Below, piece after piece: positions 1-6,060 of a DNA stretch of 7,048 nucleotides. The stretch is from Clostridia bacterium (GTDB lineage: Bacteria > Bacillota > Clostridia > Oscillospirales > CAG-272): the NCBI GenBank assembly GCA_017520365.1, contig JAFXFQ010000087.1:1-7048 (forward strand), written 5' to 3'. Below the pieces are notes generated by a model. The model was not told the origin of the DNA. It saw only the letters and a list, made by a program, of their open reading frames with translations, and ran no database searches. A program made the position numbers and the translations under genes. The number at the start of each line of letters is the position of its first letter. Positions within the stretch are counted from its first letter, which is position 1.

Positions 1-1131
1 ATCTCACTTTCAACTGCCATTTCAGGATATTTCACAGGACTCAGAAAGGTATACAAAAACGCCGTTATTTCCCTTTGCGAGCAATTTGTCAAGATCACCT
101 GCACCACCCTGGCTCTTATTACCATTGCACCGAAGGGCATTGAGTACGCCTGCCTTGCAGTTGTGGGAGGAAGTGCCGTTTATGAGGACGCCTCACTCAT
201 ATCGTCAATACTTTTTTATTTATCCGATAAAAACAAAATGCCCGGCAAAAGCAAAAAGCAAAAAAAAGAAATAAGGTCAGCCTTTTCAAGAGCCTCAGAC
301 ATCGCTTTTCCCACAGCCCTCGGATCATATGTTCGGCAGGGACTTCTCTGTGGGGAGCACATTGCAATTCCCGCAGGTCTGCGCAAATTTCACAGGGGCT
401 CCGGTGATGCCCTTGCCTCCTACGGTACTCTTCACGCCATGGCCTTTCCTCTCATATTCTTCCCTTCCTCTGTCATTGGTGCCTTTGCCTCTCTCCTCAT
501 ACCGGAACTATGTGAATACGCTTCTCTCGGGCAGGACAAAAAGGTAAGAATTATAGCCGAGAGGGTAGTAACCGTCGGGCTCATATTTGCAATTGGCTGC
601 GGAGGTATGTTTCTCGCCTTTGGCAAAGATATGGGCGAGGCAATATACTCAAGCGGGGAGGCAGGTGCATATATCTGCGCCCTTGCGCCTCTTGTTCCCG
701 TTATGTACATAGATACATCTGTGGACTCTATCCTTAAGGGACTTGGCGAACAAGTCTACTGCATGAAGGTAAATATTCTTGACTCTACGCTTAGCCTTGC
801 CCTGGTGCTTTTGCTGGTCCCGCGCTTTGGCACTTGGGGATATATTGTATGCGTTTATATTGCAGAGATAGTAAATGCAACTTTGAGCATTGGCAAAATG
901 ATCTCCAAAACAAGGCTAAGGATAACCCCATCCCGCATACTGAAGCCCGTACTTTGTATATTCACAACAGTTACTCTTATACGGCTTTTTACCGGTCTGT
1001 TTCCTGTTTTCGATGCAATATATCTTGAGATATGCCTCACTTTTGTTATTTATTCAGCACTTATTATCCCAAAATCCGTTTTTTGGAGAAAAAAATCGTA
1101 CAAAACAGAGAATCCGATGTTTACCTCTTGA
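1..1131 (+). CDS. SpoVB/MurJ-like oligosaccharide flippase, 5'-partial
   Basis: This is the C-terminal 376 residues of a polytopic membrane protein of the MOP (MATE/MurJ/Wzx) superfamily. Such proteins flip lipid-linked sugar precursors across the cytoplasmic membrane for cell wall, spore cortex or polysaccharide synthesis. Frame 1 is open from base 1, so the true start lies upstream; an internal GTG at 163 is not the start. Family-like stretches are ISGYFTGLRKVYKNA (visible residues 7-21), a basic cytoplasmic loop rich in Lys (about 77-92), GEHIAIPAGLRKF (118-130), ASYGTLHAMAFPL (139-151) and ASLLIPEL (163-170). Several hydrophobic helices follow, up to about residue 365. SpoVB-type proteins are usually about 500-550 residues, so roughly the first third is missing. 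The tail is basic and ends in TGA. No terminator separates it from the MATE gene. Assignment to SpoVB rather than MurJ rests on overall resemblance recalled from clostridial homologues; the exact substrate cannot be read from the sequence. Confidence 0.85.
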   Translation: MSLSTAISGYFTGLRKVYKNAVISLCEQFVKITCTTLALITIAPKGIEYACLAVVGGSAVYEDASLISSILFYLSDKNKMPGKSKKQKKEIRSAFSRASDIAFPTALGSYVRQGLLCGEHIAIPAGLRKFHRGSGDALASYGTLHAMAFPLIFFPSSVIGAFASLLIPELCEYASLGQDKKVRIIAERVVTVGLIFAIGCGGMFLAFGKDMGEAIYSSGEAGAYICALAPLVPVMYIDTSVDSILKGLGEQVYCMKVNILDSTLSLALVLLLVPRFGTWGYIVCVYIAEIVNATLSIGKMISKTRLRITPSRILKPVLCIFTTVTLIRLFTGLFPVFDAIYLEICLTFVIYSALIIPKSVFWRKKSYKTENPMFTS

Positions 1132-1154
1132 AATTCTCCGTCAAATAGTATAAT
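1128..1154 (+). promoter_or_regulatory. Candidate sigma-A promoter for the MATE gene
   Basis: A perfect -10 hexamer TATAAT lies at 1149-1154. A good -35 match, TTGAAA, lies at 1128-1133. The spacer is 15 bases, shorter than the usual 16-18. The -35 box overlaps the stop codon of the upstream flippase gene. The -10 is about 50 bases ahead of the MATE start codon, a normal leader length. The short spacer and the AT-rich setting keep this at moderate confidence. Confidence 0.5.
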
Positions 1155-1194
1155 ATATAGAATGGTTTTTTGGGAATATTTCACAGAGGACAGC

Positions 1195-1198
1195 GAGG
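1195..1198 (+). promoter_or_regulatory. Ribosome binding site of the MATE gene
   Basis: GAGG lies six bases before the ATG at 1205, preceded by a second purine-rich block AGAGGA at 1185-1190. This supports 1205 as the start rather than a later internal Met. Confidence 0.6.
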
Positions 1199-1204
1199 CT
1201 AAAA

Positions 1205-2617
1205 ATGTTTAACAAAAAGAAAAAGAAAAAAGAAATTGACCTTTTAAACGGTCCCATTCTACCTAAGATCATTTCCTACAGTTTAGTAATCATGGCGACT
1301 AACCTGATGCAGCTGCTTTTTAACACTGCAGACATGGTCATCGTCGGTAAATTTGCAGGAAACGAATGTCTCGGTGCGGTTGGTGCAACAACTGCACTTG
1401 TATCCCTCTTTCTCAGCTTATTCACGGGCTTTGCCGTCGGTGTAAGCGTAATTACGACTCACACTATCGGAGCCGGTGACATCAAGGGCTTCAAGCAGAC
1501 CATTACAACTGCGTTCAGCCTTTCCATACTTCTCGGTGCCCTTCTTTCCATACTTGGATTTATATTTGCTGAATTTGCCCTCGTTTTAATGGATACACCT
1601 TCAGATCTTCTCCCTCTTGCGACCCTCTACCTCCGTATTTACTTCCTCTGTATGCTGCCTCAGCTTTTCTTCCTTTACATGGCATCCGTTCTCCGTTCTC
1701 TCGGAAACACGAAGACCCCTATGTATATGCTGATGGTTGCAGGTGTGGTCAACGTAGTGCTCAACATATTCTTCGTTGTTGTATGTAAAATGAACGTTGA
1801 CGGAGTTGCCCTCGCAACAGTTATCTCACAGTACGTTTCTGCGGGACTTCTTCTCTGGCATATGATGAAAACAGATGCTGTTTATAAGCTGGAAAAGATT
1901 GAATTCAAGTTCTACAAAGATAAGCTTTCAAAGATCGTTGCTATCGGTATACCCAACGCAGTTCACGGCGTTGTTATCTCTATTTCAAACGTATTTATCC
2001 AGTCTGCTCTCAACACCTTCTCCAGCATCGCGGTCACAGGCTCCTCTGCTGCGGCCAATATTGAGACATATGTTTACCACATTCAGTCCAGCTTCCATCA
2101 GGCGGGCCTCACCTTCGTAGGTCAGAACTACGGTGCAGGTAAGTTTGACAGAATAAAGAAAACACAGCGCTGCTGCTACTTCCTCGTTATCTCTCTCGGT
2201 CTCACCTTCGGTATTCTTGCTTATGCATTCGGTGAGCCCCTCCTCAGCATTTACATCAACAACGGCCCCGATTATCAGGCAACCGTAAACTACGGTCTTG
2301 AGAGAATGCTCTGTATCTGCGTACCCTACTTCCTTTGCGGTATCATAGAGGTTCAGACCGGTCTGCTCTGCGGTCTCGGTAAGTCTGTTTCCCCCTCCAT
2401 CATCACCGTTTTCGGATTCTGCGCAGTTCGTCTCATCTGGATCGCTACAGTCTTTGAAAAGTTCCACAGCCTTACAGTGCTTTACGCTTGCTACCCTGTT
2501 TCATGGCTCATATCTATGGTGCTTCTCTACCTTGTATATCTGAGAGCAAAGCGTCAGCTCTTCCCAAAGTATTACAAGCAGATAAAGGTCAGAGAAAAGA
2601 GCCCCGAAGCAGCTTAA
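1205..2617 (+). CDS. MATE family efflux transporter
   Basis: This complete 470-residue multidrug and toxin extrusion protein belongs to the NorM/DinF/MepA-type bacterial branch. These are integral membrane antiporters that export cationic drugs or metabolites using a Na+ or H+ gradient. The expected two six-helix repeats are visible. The first starts around residue 20 and carries MLQ-type helix 1 residues, NTADMVIVGKFAG (40-52), GAVGATTALVSL (57-68), GFAVGVSVITTHTIGAGD (75-92) and RSLGNTKTPMY (164-174). The second begins near residue 245 with AIGIPNAVHGVV and contains TFVGQNYGAGKFDRI (303-317), the standard mid-repeat motif, and GLLCGLGKS (386-394). Length matches the family norm (450-480). 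The N-terminus has a run of six lysines (4-9) before the first helix and the C-terminus is basic, both consistent with cytoplasmic ends. The gene has its own likely promoter and ends ahead of a strong terminator, so it is probably monocistronic. Substrate is unknown. Confidence 0.93.
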   Translation: MFNKKKKKKEIDLLNGPILPKIISYSLVIMATNLMQLLFNTADMVIVGKFAGNECLGAVGATTALVSLFLSLFTGFAVGVSVITTHTIGAGDIKGFKQTITTAFSLSILLGALLSILGFIFAEFALVLMDTPSDLLPLATLYLRIYFLCMLPQLFFLYMASVLRSLGNTKTPMYMLMVAGVVNVVLNIFFVVVCKMNVDGVALATVISQYVSAGLLLWHMMKTDAVYKLEKIEFKFYKDKLSKIVAIGIPNAVHGVVISISNVFIQSALNTFSSIAVTGSSAAANIETYVYHIQSSFHQAGLTFVGQNYGAGKFDRIKKTQRCCYFLVISLGLTFGILAYAFGEPLLSIYINNGPDYQATVNYGLERMLCICVPYFLCGIIEVQTGLLCGLGKSVSPSIITVFGFCAVRLIWIATVFEKFHSLTVLYACYPVSWLISMVLLYLVYLRAKRQLFPKYYKQIKVREKSPEAA

Positions 2618-2639
2618 AGCAGCATAGCTACATACCAAC

Positions 2640-2674
2640 AAAAAAGCTCCCCAAACGGGGAGCTTTAGTTTTTT
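2640..2674. terminator. Bidirectional intrinsic terminator between convergent genes
   Basis: A perfect 10-base-pair stem, AAAGCTCCCC (2643-2652) with GGGGAGCTTT (2657-2666), closes a four-base AAAC loop. On the plus strand it is followed by AG and six T (2669-2674). On the minus strand the complement of A2640-2645 gives six T at the foot of the stem. It can therefore end both the MATE transcript and the LTA synthase operon transcript. The TAA stop of the minus-strand gene (2673-2675) lies inside the plus-strand T tract, so stop codon and terminator overlap. Confidence 0.9.
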
Positions 2675-4697
2675 AGTCTTCAATAGCATCCGGAACAACA
2701 TCGGATGACTTTATAAGCTTTTCAAAAACAAATTCCTTCGTTTTTCCAAGCTCAACGTGATCCTTTGTTATCTGCTTTACCACTATCACGTCATCCTTCA
2801 CCGGTATATAGTCCTCAAGAAGGAGAACCGTAGGTGATACATAGTGAGCATTCCTTGCTTTGCCGTTGACGTAAACAAAGCTGCTCTTTGTAAAGTTTTC
2901 TCCTATCACGAAATAATCATCGGTAACGTTTTTGACGCCTGTCACGGTTACATCCTCTATACCCATCCTCATATCGGGAGATATATACTGTCCGCCGCCG
3001 TAAGAATGCATATCTCCGTAGAGCATATCATATTCAAGAAGCTGCATATAGCTCTCATATTCCTCATGATCGGAATATCCCTGATGAAGCTTTGTGAGTA
3101 GTCCGTTATTGATGCCAACCTGCTGAAGTGCATATGCTGAAAGCTGATAGGACTCCAGATCCTTATCATTTTCCTGAAGCTCAAAGTTTGCCCAAATAAC
3201 GTATTCGGAGGCGTGCTTATCCTTGAAGGTAATATCCTCCTCTTCGTAATTGATGCTTGGTTGGTGATCCCCGTAAAATACAAGTACACAGTCCTCATCA
3301 TACTCCTCTAGGGACTTTATAAGTCTGCCTATGAAATCATCCATTTCATAAAGCTGATAAGCGTAATATTCAAGCTGATGCTTGAACACGGGATCCTCTG
3401 CGCCTGAAACCACCGGGATCAAAGTTTCGCCCTCAACAGGCTTCTCAGGATACTTTCCGTGACCCTGTACACTGACCGCAAAAACGAGATCATTACCCGT
3501 AGTGGACTCAAGAGCCTTCATTATTTCGCCCTCAAGCACGTAGTCCTTTGCCCATCCGAGAGGATTGACATCATAGGAATTCATATACTCCACGGGAGTA
3601 AACGTGTTAAAGCCCAGGTTTTTATAAACGATGTTTCTGTTATAAAAGGTACCTGTATGGTTATGGAATGCGTGAGACGTATATCCAAGCTCTGCCAGAT
3701 TATAGCAGATCGTTTCGCAGTTCTTTGTCTGAAGTATGGTTTTATAGGGGTACTCACCCGTGCCGAAATAATCGAGGCACATACCCGTTACCACCTCAAA
3801 CTCTGTGTTTGCGGTACCCGAACCTACGGATGGAACGAACAGCTTTCCGCTGGTACAGTTCTCCTTCAATGCTGTAAAGTTGGGCACAGGATCGCGCTCA
3901 AACTCCACACCTACAAAGGCAGAAGGATCCATGAAGGACTCCAGCTGTATGATAATAACGTTAGGCTTTTTTTGAGGCTCATTTGTGACGTTACCGTCTA
4001 TTTGGTCAAGAAGCTCATCCACCGATTCCTTATTATAGTCATCGGGCTGAGATATACCTCTGTCAAAAATACTTCTTGTAAAGCAATACACAAATCCGTA
4101 TTTATCGTATGCTTTATTAGCATCCTTAAAGGACTGAGGCAAAACTCCGGTTACAGTGAAAAGAACGATGACCAGCGTTGCAACAGTTATGGCAGTAACA
4201 CTTGAAACAGCGGCCTCCTTTACGTTCACCTTGACCTTGGGGCACTTAATGAACAAAAGCACCATAAGTCCGATAGCGGCAACGATCGCCGCTATGCAAA
4301 GAATAAGCTGGAACGTGTTGAGATATACGTTGACAAGAGAAATACCCGTTCGAAGTATGGAAAAGTCCACAGCCTCAAAAGGGGTTATTCTTGTAAACAA
4401 AAGGACGAAATTGACGATTGCCATTGAAAGAACTGCCAAAAGCACAAGGGCTACGGCGAATATCCTCTTGGGGGCAAAGTATGTAAGAGAAAAAGCTGCG
4501 GTCAGCGCAATGACCGTCATAAAATAGAACAAGGGCTCTTCAAAGAGAAACTCAAAGCCGCCGAATAAGCTGTGTCTTGAAAGGGCCTCAACCACTCCCA
4601 CCACAACAAATGATAACAGGAATGAAAACATAAGAGGCACATTCCATACCTTGAGAAATATCTCTTTTGCCTTTTTCAAGATCTCATATTTTTTCAT
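2673..4697 (-). CDS. LTA synthase family phosphoglycerol transferase/sulfatase-fold membrane enzyme
   Basis: This complete 674-residue protein has the LtaS architecture: five N-terminal membrane helices (about 20-40, 54-75, 79-102, 124-150, 162-184), a linker, then an extracellular alkaline-phosphatase/sulfatase-fold domain (about 245-530). LtaS-type enzymes move glycerol-phosphate from phosphatidylglycerol onto a glycolipid to build lipoteichoic acid. Expected metal and catalytic residues are present: Glu253 in IIIQLESF, the nucleophile Thr295 in VGSGTANTEFE, and Asp477-His478 in VFYGDHQP. Substrate-pocket positions also match: His345, Arg354 in FYNRNIVYKNLGF, and His413 in QGHGKYP. Thr at the nucleophile position argues against a true sulfatase, which uses Cys or Ser. 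A beta-rich tail (about 577-660) resembles an Ig/TIG fold and is not part of S. aureus LtaS. The start is ATG at 4697 with AGGT ten bases before it. The gene overlaps the permease by 14 bases. It may make LTA or another glycerol-phosphate polymer. Confidence 0.9.
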   Translation of the reverse strand: MKKYEILKKAKEIFLKVWNVPLMFSFLLSFVVVGVVEALSRHSLFGGFEFLFEEPLFYFMTVIALTAAFSLTYFAPKRIFAVALVLLAVLSMAIVNFVLLFTRITPFEAVDFSILRTGISLVNVYLNTFQLILCIAAIVAAIGLMVLLFIKCPKVKVNVKEAAVSSVTAITVATLVIVLFTVTGVLPQSFKDANKAYDKYGFVYCFTRSIFDRGISQPDDYNKESVDELLDQIDGNVTNEPQKKPNVIIIQLESFMDPSAFVGVEFERDPVPNFTALKENCTSGKLFVPSVGSGTANTEFEVVTGMCLDYFGTGEYPYKTILQTKNCETICYNLAELGYTSHAFHNHTGTFYNRNIVYKNLGFNTFTPVEYMNSYDVNPLGWAKDYVLEGEIMKALESTTGNDLVFAVSVQGHGKYPEKPVEGETLIPVVSGAEDPVFKHQLEYYAYQLYEMDDFIGRLIKSLEEYDEDCVLVFYGDHQPSINYEEEDITFKDKHASEYVIWANFELQENDKDLESYQLSAYALQQVGINNGLLTKLHQGYSDHEEYESYMQLLEYDMLYGDMHSYGGGQYISPDMRMGIEDVTVTGVKNVTDDYFVIGENFTKSSFVYVNGKARNAHYVSPTVLLLEDYIPVKDDVIVVKQITKDHVELGKTKEFVFEKLIKSSDVVPDAIED

Positions 4698-4707
4698 TTA
4701 TTCTTTT

Positions 4708-4711
4708 ACCT
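4708..4711 (-). promoter_or_regulatory. Weak ribosome binding site of the LTA synthase gene
   Basis: Read on the minus strand, AGGT (in GCAGGTAAAAG) sits ten bases before the ATG at 4697, inside the 3' end of the permease gene. The match is short and the spacing slightly long, so translation may also depend on ribosomes finishing the permease frame at its TGA (4686-4684), just past this ATG. Confidence 0.4.
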
Positions 4712-4718
4712 GCTTTTG

Positions 4719-4746
4719 ATAATACAACCACACCTAAAATCATCAA
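4719..4746 (-). promoter_or_regulatory. Candidate internal promoter ahead of the LTA synthase gene
   Basis: On the minus strand, TTGATG (4746-4741) and TATTAT (4724-4719) are separated by 16 bases and resemble -35 and -10 boxes. They lie inside the last codons of the permease gene. Initiation would fall near 4712, right at the ribosome binding site, giving an unusually short leader of about 15 bases. Such hexamers occur by chance in AT-rich DNA, so this is only a candidate. Confidence 0.25.
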
Positions 4747-5943
4747 TAAGGGGAATGCTGATGCTGCAAGAAAGCCGCATCTGAGTCCGAGCTGCTCTGC
4801 ATCAAGACCTGCTCCCGTCGCAATACCCTGCAAATAAGGGGTCTTGAAATACATATTCATAACCGCATCTGAAACGGTACCTGTCAGCCAAGGACCAAAA
4901 GAGCATCCAATATCTCCGCCAAGAGCAAGGAGCGCGAACATGGATGCACCTGCCGCAGGATATTAGGATGAGCAAAGAGCAAGCATGCCCGGCCACATAA
5001 TGGACACACCGACACCGCAGAGGCCACAGGCAACGAGAGAAAGCAAGGGGACAGGCAGAAACACGGTCATCATATAACAACCAAAGGAAAAGGCTGAAAG
5101 GACAAACAAAAGCCGTTCCATTTTCATTCTTCCGCCAAACAGTCCGTGAAGAGTTCTGCCTATTCCCATCATAACCGCGAACATACATGGGCCAAGTTTA
5201 TCGCCAACGACCTTAGTTACACCAAGTCCCTTTTCACAGAACATTGATGCCCACTGGGCGATAGCCTGCTCAGCGGCACCCGAGCAGATCATCAACACGA
5301 ATGCTATGAGAAACTCGGGGCGAAAGAGCATTCTGCCGATACCGTGTCCCTCCTCGTGCACCGTCATATCAGCAAGAGGCACCTTGCAAAACACAACGGT
5401 ATTAAAAAGAGGGATGAGAGACCACAATATGGGAAGAATCCACCAAAGACCGTCTCCCACCGCACGCAGGACGAGCGTTGTCAGAAGGATGACCGCCGCC
5501 TGCCCCCACGCATAAAAGCTATGCATCAGGGTCATGGCAGAGGAGCTTTTGCTTCCCTCAGAGGGTATGGCCTCAATTAGCGGGCTCAACACTACCTCAC
5601 ACAGTCCACTTCCCGTCGAATAGACAAGGACCGCTATTAAAATACCGATCTCAGGCACCATAACGTAAGGCAAAACGGACATAAGTACAAGGCCTATGAA
5701 TGCGGTCAGCTGGCTTGATACAGCCAATGCCCTGTAGCTCATTTTTTCAACGAAGCAGATGGCTACCGCATCTATACCCATCTGTATCATAAAGGTTATA
5801 AGTGTGAGGGCCGCTATAAACGTTATGGAAAACTCGAAATCCCTTTGAAATATTACAAACAGTAATGGGGCCAAATTAACGACTATTGCCTGCGTAACGT
5901 ATCCCGTGTAGCAGGCAATTCGCGTATGCTTATAATTCATTTA

Positions 5944-6045
5944 TCAGAGCGCGTAGATAATTGCGGAGGCACAGCTTGCAACCATAAGTCCTACAAGGAT
6001 AAGTGCAACTACACGAACGATATTCTTTCTTGTTTTTTCAGACAT
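5944..6045 (-). CDS. 33-residue single-helix membrane or lipoprotein-like microprotein
   Basis: This small ORF starts at ATG 6045 and stops at TGA 5946-5944. It encodes a basic N-terminus (MSEKTRKNIVR) and one hydrophobic segment (about 12-33) ending at the stop. It starts 15 bases after the topoisomerase stop and ends three bases before the permease ATG, so it fills an otherwise unexplained operon gap. A strong ribosome binding site precedes it. It resembles in general form the tiny one-helix proteins of Firmicutes (Prli42- or DUF4044-like), with Lys/Arg then a single helix; that link is from memory, not a search. Residues 22-25 (VASC) fit the lipobox rule, so it could be lipidated at Cys25, leaving a nine-residue mature peptide CASAIIYAL. 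Alternatively it stays uncleaved as a membrane anchor. Function is unknown. That it is a real gene is well supported by start, spacing and composition. Confidence 0.75.
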   Translation of the reverse strand: MSEKTRKNIVRVVALILVGLMVASCASAIIYAL

Positions 6046-6050
6046 GATCT

Positions 6051-6058
6051 TCACCTTT
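6051..6058 (-). promoter_or_regulatory. Strong ribosome binding site of the 33-residue ORF
   Basis: On the minus strand, AAAGGTGA lies five bases before the ATG at 6045, directly after the topoisomerase TAA (6063-6061). It is the best Shine-Dalgarno sequence on the minus strand of this window. It is the main evidence that the small ORF is translated and that its start is correct. Confidence 0.75.
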
Positions 6059-6060
6059 CT

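Larger units (their letters stand above)
4684..5940 (-). pseudogene. MFS permease gene interrupted by an in-frame TAA
   Basis: The frame from ATG 5940 to TGA 4684 would encode a 418-residue Major Facilitator Superfamily transporter, a normal length, with about 12 helices. It is reminiscent of the fucose-permease-like branch, with LMHSFYAWGQ (138-147) and GSGLCEVVLSPLIEAIP (110-126). A single TAA at codon 326 (4965-4963) stops it after MWPGMLALCSS. The frame then resumes without any shift as YPAAGASMFALLALGGDIG and continues for 92 residues to a basic tail. Both sides read as one continuous family protein, so this is a nonsense substitution (or sequencing error), not a frameshift or a two-gene arrangement. 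The truncated 325-residue product would lack about the last two or three helices. The second fragment has an in-frame ATG at 4941 with AGGT nearby and could be reinitiated, though function is doubtful. Substrate is unknown. It starts three bases after the upstream microprotein stop and has no clear ribosome binding site of its own. Confidence 0.8.

Noticed and set aside
163..1131. Start of the first flippase gene at GTG 163
   Set aside because: The frame is open back to base 1 and the upstream residues (ISGYFTGLRKVYKNA) fit the family, so the gene is simply cut by the window edge.
1211..1233. Poly-A/poly-lysine tract at the MATE N-terminus as a programmed slippage site
   Set aside because: The frame is open and correct without slippage, the tract is interrupted by G at regular points, and basic N-termini are common in MATE proteins.
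1985..2467. 160-residue minus-strand ORF inside the MATE gene
   Set aside because: It is antisense to clear MATE motifs, has no ribosome binding site that I could see, and shows no recognisable domain.
3459..4205. 248-residue plus-strand ORF opposite the LTA synthase gene
   Set aside because: It lies wholly antisense to a gene whose catalytic motifs are intact, has no family-like motifs, and its composition (many Cys, His, Arg) is typical of a shadow frame.
4684..4941. An independent 85-residue gene starting at ATG 4941
   Set aside because: It is in the same frame as the permease and continues its helices; the seven codons before the ATG also fit. It is the 3' fragment of the broken gene.
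4963..4965. TAA as a recoded sense codon (alternative genetic code)
   Set aside because: TAA ends the MATE, topoisomerase and LTA synthase genes at the expected lengths, so general TAA reassignment is not credible.
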